DNA from: Treponema sp.
GTDB taxonomy: Bacteria > Spirochaetota > Spirochaetia > Treponematales > Breznakiellaceae
DNA: 36,054 bases
NCBI GenBank assembly: GCA_009785215.1
Contig: WQWU01000026.1
Span: forward strand, 1 to 36,054
Direction: 5' to 3'
Shown piece by piece: positions 34,065 through 36,054 of the stretch; the stretch's first letter is position 1; every line of letters starts with the position of its first letter. The notes beneath the pieces are model-generated. The model was not told the origin of the DNA. It made no database searches and worked only from the letters and a program-made list of their open reading frames with translations. The position numbers and the translations under genes were made by a program.

Positions 34065-34835
34065 ATGAAGAGGCAGATATTTTTTATATTATGTTTAACT
34101 ATTGTCTTTTCCGGCTGTGCCAAAAAAGAAGAAATAGTATATAAACATTTTCAGTACGAAAAAACCTTTTTTGATACATACCGCATAGAAATGGATATTT
34201 ATCTTGAAAATATCGGGAATTCCAGAAAAGCAGCAAAACTTGTAAGGCAGTTAATATACCAGAACAAGAATTTTGAAGAATTTATCGCTTATAAAGAAAA
34301 TGATTTTATTAGTAACAATTATATTGGCGAAATTAAAAGCGATATTTATCCGCCAAGGAGAAATCAGACCGGGCTTGAGTACCGTTATAATTCCCACTTG
34401 ATAGAAAGTTATAATATCTTGTTTAATGACAGTTCTTATATAATTATCGAATTTAACAGTTTTTATTACTATGCTTATTCGCCGCATGGTTATTTTTCTA
34501 CAAGATACTTTATTATTGACATAATGGAGGAAAGAATACTTGATCTTGCTGATATTATTTCTCCGATACCAGATGATATTCTAAGAATTATAACAGAAGA
34601 ACATGCAATAAATAATTACTTGCGCGACGGGATTTGGCCGCCCGATTCCATAAATATAGGGCACAATGTAGAGTTTATCTGGAATATTTTTACAATAACG
34701 CCTTATTTTTATGCAACAATTCATGTTGAAATACCTGACGAAATCGGGAGTCTTTATTTAACAGAAAAAGGCCATGATATAATATCCAGAGTTCGCAGTA
34801 ATATACAGACATTAATTGAATCTATACAGCCTTAA
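34065..34835 (+). CDS. Lipoprotein of unknown function, possibly DUF3298/RsiV-like
   Basis: A 256-aa lipoprotein with lipobox FSGC (Cys18) and an AGAGGGA ribosome binding site. The mature part is rich in Tyr, Phe, Ile and Asn. The region YFIIDIMEERILDLADIIS followed by PDDILRIITEEHAINNYL, and the aromatic strand IWNIFTITPYFYATIHVEIP, resemble the DUF3298 C-terminal domain found in RsiV-type proteins; this assignment is tentative. No catalytic residues can be recognised. It stands between a terminator and a TPR gene with its own putative promoter, so it may be transcribed alone. Its AT content appears higher than that of neighbouring genes. Confidence 0.68.
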   Translation: MKRQIFFILCLTIVFSGCAKKEEIVYKHFQYEKTFFDTYRIEMDIYLENIGNSRKAAKLVRQLIYQNKNFEEFIAYKENDFISNNYIGEIKSDIYPPRRNQTGLEYRYNSHLIESYNILFNDSSYIIIEFNSFYYYAYSPHGYFSTRYFIIDIMEERILDLADIISPIPDDILRIITEEHAINNYLRDGIWPPDSINIGHNVEFIWNIFTITPYFYATIHVEIPDEIGSLYLTEKGHDIISRVRSNIQTLIESIQP

Positions 34836-34856
34836 TATACGCAGCTTTTTATGTGA

Positions 34857-34885
34857 TTGGGGTTTAGCGAAATTAAAATTATAAA
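34857..34885 (+). promoter_or_regulatory. Possible promoter of the TPR gene at 34897
   Basis: TTGGGG (34857-34862), a 17-bp spacer and TATAAA (34880-34885). The ribosome-binding-like AAAGGA (34883-34888) overlaps the -10, and a start site near 34892 would leave it outside the transcript, so the leader would be about 5 nt. Confidence 0.4.
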
Positions 34886-34896
34886 GGAACAAAAAT

Positions 34897-35853
34897 ATGA
34901 AAAGTAAAGTTTTATCCTGCATTTTAATTCTTAGCTGTTGTTTTGTCTGGGCGCAGAAGAATTCTGCAGGTGCCGAAGATTTTCTGGAACGCGGTATGGT
35001 TAATTTCCGCAATGGGCAGCTGGAACTGGCTATAAACGATTTTAATGAAGTTTTAAAATTAAACCCAGGAGAATCGATCGCTTATTTAACTTATAATTAC
35101 AGAGGAGAAGCTTATTATTTACTGGAACAATATGAACTTGCAATAAGGGATTTTAGCGAAGCTATTAAAATAGATAATGAAGATGCATATACATTTGTTC
35201 TGCGCGGAGATACTTATAGAATATTAAACCAGTTTGATGCCGCTTTATGGGATGTTAATGAAGCAGTTAGACTGGATCCCAACGATTTTGAAGCGCACGC
35301 TGTACTTGGTTTAATATATCACGATCAAAGCAAATATGAAAAAGGGCTTGTAAGCCTTAATGAATCTTTAAGATTAGTGCCTGCTGGCACCTGGGTATAT
35401 TCATTAAGAGGTACAATTTACTGGAGACAGGGATTTTATGATTTAGCATTAAATGATCTAAATGTATCCATCACAATGTTTCCTGACGATTGTTACTCAT
35501 TTTTAAACAGGGGAATTGTTTTTAGAAAATTAGGAGATGAAGCTGCTGCAATTAGAGATTTTAATGAAGTTATAAGACTTACCGGCGAATCCATAAAAGA
35601 AACCGGTGCTTTCTGGTACTTTTCAAATAGAGGTGAAGCATATAGACTGCTCGGCGATCTGGAAGAAGCTTTGGAATGTTTTAATGAAAGTATCAGGTTA
35701 AGAAATGATAACGCTCCTTCTGCGATTTACGGAAGACGCGGTATTGTACACAAAGAATTAGGGCAAATGGATCTTGCCCGCCAGGATTTTGAAAGAGCTT
35801 TAAGCCTTAACCCGACACTGGAATGGGTATTAAGCGAGATGGCTGGGCTGTGA
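34897..35853 (+). CDS. Secreted TPR protein
   Basis: A 318-aa protein with a signal peptide (residues 1-20, ending CCFVWAQ) and about seven to eight consecutive TPRs covering nearly the whole mature chain, for example YYLLEQYELAIRDFSEAIKI and YDLALNDLNVSITMFPDDCY. The repeats use the same R-G/L-A-I-x-D-F-[NS]-E-A-I style as the TPR protein at 14038-15009, suggesting a shared paralogous family. There is no membrane anchor beyond the signal peptide. The last repeat ends six residues before the stop, so the protein consists of repeats only. Confidence 0.87.
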   Translation: MKSKVLSCILILSCCFVWAQKNSAGAEDFLERGMVNFRNGQLELAINDFNEVLKLNPGESIAYLTYNYRGEAYYLLEQYELAIRDFSEAIKIDNEDAYTFVLRGDTYRILNQFDAALWDVNEAVRLDPNDFEAHAVLGLIYHDQSKYEKGLVSLNESLRLVPAGTWVYSLRGTIYWRQGFYDLALNDLNVSITMFPDDCYSFLNRGIVFRKLGDEAAAIRDFNEVIRLTGESIKETGAFWYFSNRGEAYRLLGDLEEALECFNESIRLRNDNAPSAIYGRRGIVHKELGQMDLARQDFERALSLNPTLEWVLSEMAGL

Positions 35854-35954
35854 GGCTGCCTGGGAATAATCTCACACAGTACCTTGCAGCGCAGCTTCCA
35901 GCAGGCACGAGAAACAATCATTCGGCTGGTTTCGCAGTATTTGTAGAAAAATTA

Positions 35955-35983
35955 TTGACAATAGTATCACTTTTTAGTACTAT
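35955..35983 (+). promoter_or_regulatory. Promoter abutting the HicA-like ATG (leaderless type), with inverted repeat
   Basis: A perfect TTGACA (35955-35960), a 17-bp spacer and TACTAT (35978-35983), followed by exactly 6 bp and ATG 35990; no Shine-Dalgarno. ATAGTA (35961-35966) and TACTAT (35978-35983) form an inverted repeat with an 11-bp gap inside the promoter, a possible operator for autoregulation. Confidence 0.6.
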
Positions 35984-35989
35984 GATATT

Positions 35990-36054
35990 ATGAGCTCTAA
36001 ACATAAAAAGACAATGGAAATGATATACAAAAATCCTGTTCTAGCCAGTATTCC
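35990..36054 (+). CDS. hicA: HicA-like toxin, 5' end only
   Basis: Only 21 codons are inside the window. They begin MSSKHKKTMEMIYKNP, a close match in style to the N-terminus of one HicA (YcfA-type) mRNA interferase group, which starts SKHKKTL..IF.NP and continues into a double-stranded-RNA-binding-like fold that cleaves mRNA. A hicB antitoxin would be expected just downstream, beyond the window. The start is supported by the promoter directly in front of it. The region 35854-35954 between the TPR gene and this promoter contains no recognisable gene and looks more GC-rich than the promoter that follows. The call rests on a short stretch and could be wrong. Confidence 0.55.
   Translation, partial: MSSKHKKTMEMIYKNPVLASI

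Noticed and set aside
35854-35989. Open frame continuing past the TPR stop (RLPGNNLTQYLAAQLP...)
   Set aside because: No start codon with ribosome binding site, no family resemblance, and it runs across the HicA-like promoter.

Overview
The window looks like the chromosome of a Treponema-like spirochaete with an AT-rich, very compact genome. The lineage call is an inference. It rests on a MurA whose catalytic cysteine is replaced by aspartate, a BesCAB-like efflux operon with a hairpin-less adaptor, a secreted cyclophilin-FKBP fusion, and many TPR and envelope proteins of no familiar family. Genes often abut or overlap by 1-8 bp, and no gene-free stretch exceeds 300 bases. I see no tRNA, rRNA, CRISPR array or insertion sequence.

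Layout. 1-998: the 3' part of a DUF1016/YhcG-type nuclease. 1055-4954: a YibE/F membrane protein, then a three-gene partner-switching module (STAS antagonist, Cache-HAMP-SpoIIE phosphatase, RsbW-like kinase). 4960-9885 (minus strand): a DAACS symporter gene interrupted by a frameshift followed by rsmG, and rpoN-hpf-M24 peptidase. 9966-20235: a DUF1015 protein and a block of envelope or secreted proteins (PQQ/HEAT, TPR, an unknown 581-aa protein, TraB family, M48 lipoprotein). 20239-22632 (minus): murA and rmuC. 22741-24564: the cyclophilin-FKBP fusion and a PilZ protein. 24567-31627 (minus): a fully overlapping five-gene efflux operon (tandem TetR, TolC, adaptor, RND pump, small PII-like protein) with a promoter and operator upstream. 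31845-35853: a chemoreceptor, a lipoprotein and a TPR protein. 35990-36054: the first codons of a HicA-like toxin.

How it fits together. Most of the window serves the cell envelope and signalling: peptidoglycan synthesis (MurA), periplasmic folding and proteolysis, drug or metabolite export, chemotaxis, c-di-GMP sensing and a phosphorylation-based partner switch. Housekeeping genes (rsmG, hpf, rpoN) are interleaved.

Most notable signals: (1) a recurring promoter architecture in which a -35/-10 pair with 17-18 bp spacing ends 5-8 bp before an ATG with no Shine-Dalgarno, implying leaderless mRNAs for at least six genes; (2) a likely ATT start codon for the phosphatase; (3) an exact period-3 aromatic/acidic repeat in the YibE/F loop; (4) a double-TetR repressor with a matching palindrome just downstream of its -10; (5) a PII-like protein translationally coupled to an RND pump; (6) MurA Asp117, predicting fosfomycin resistance.
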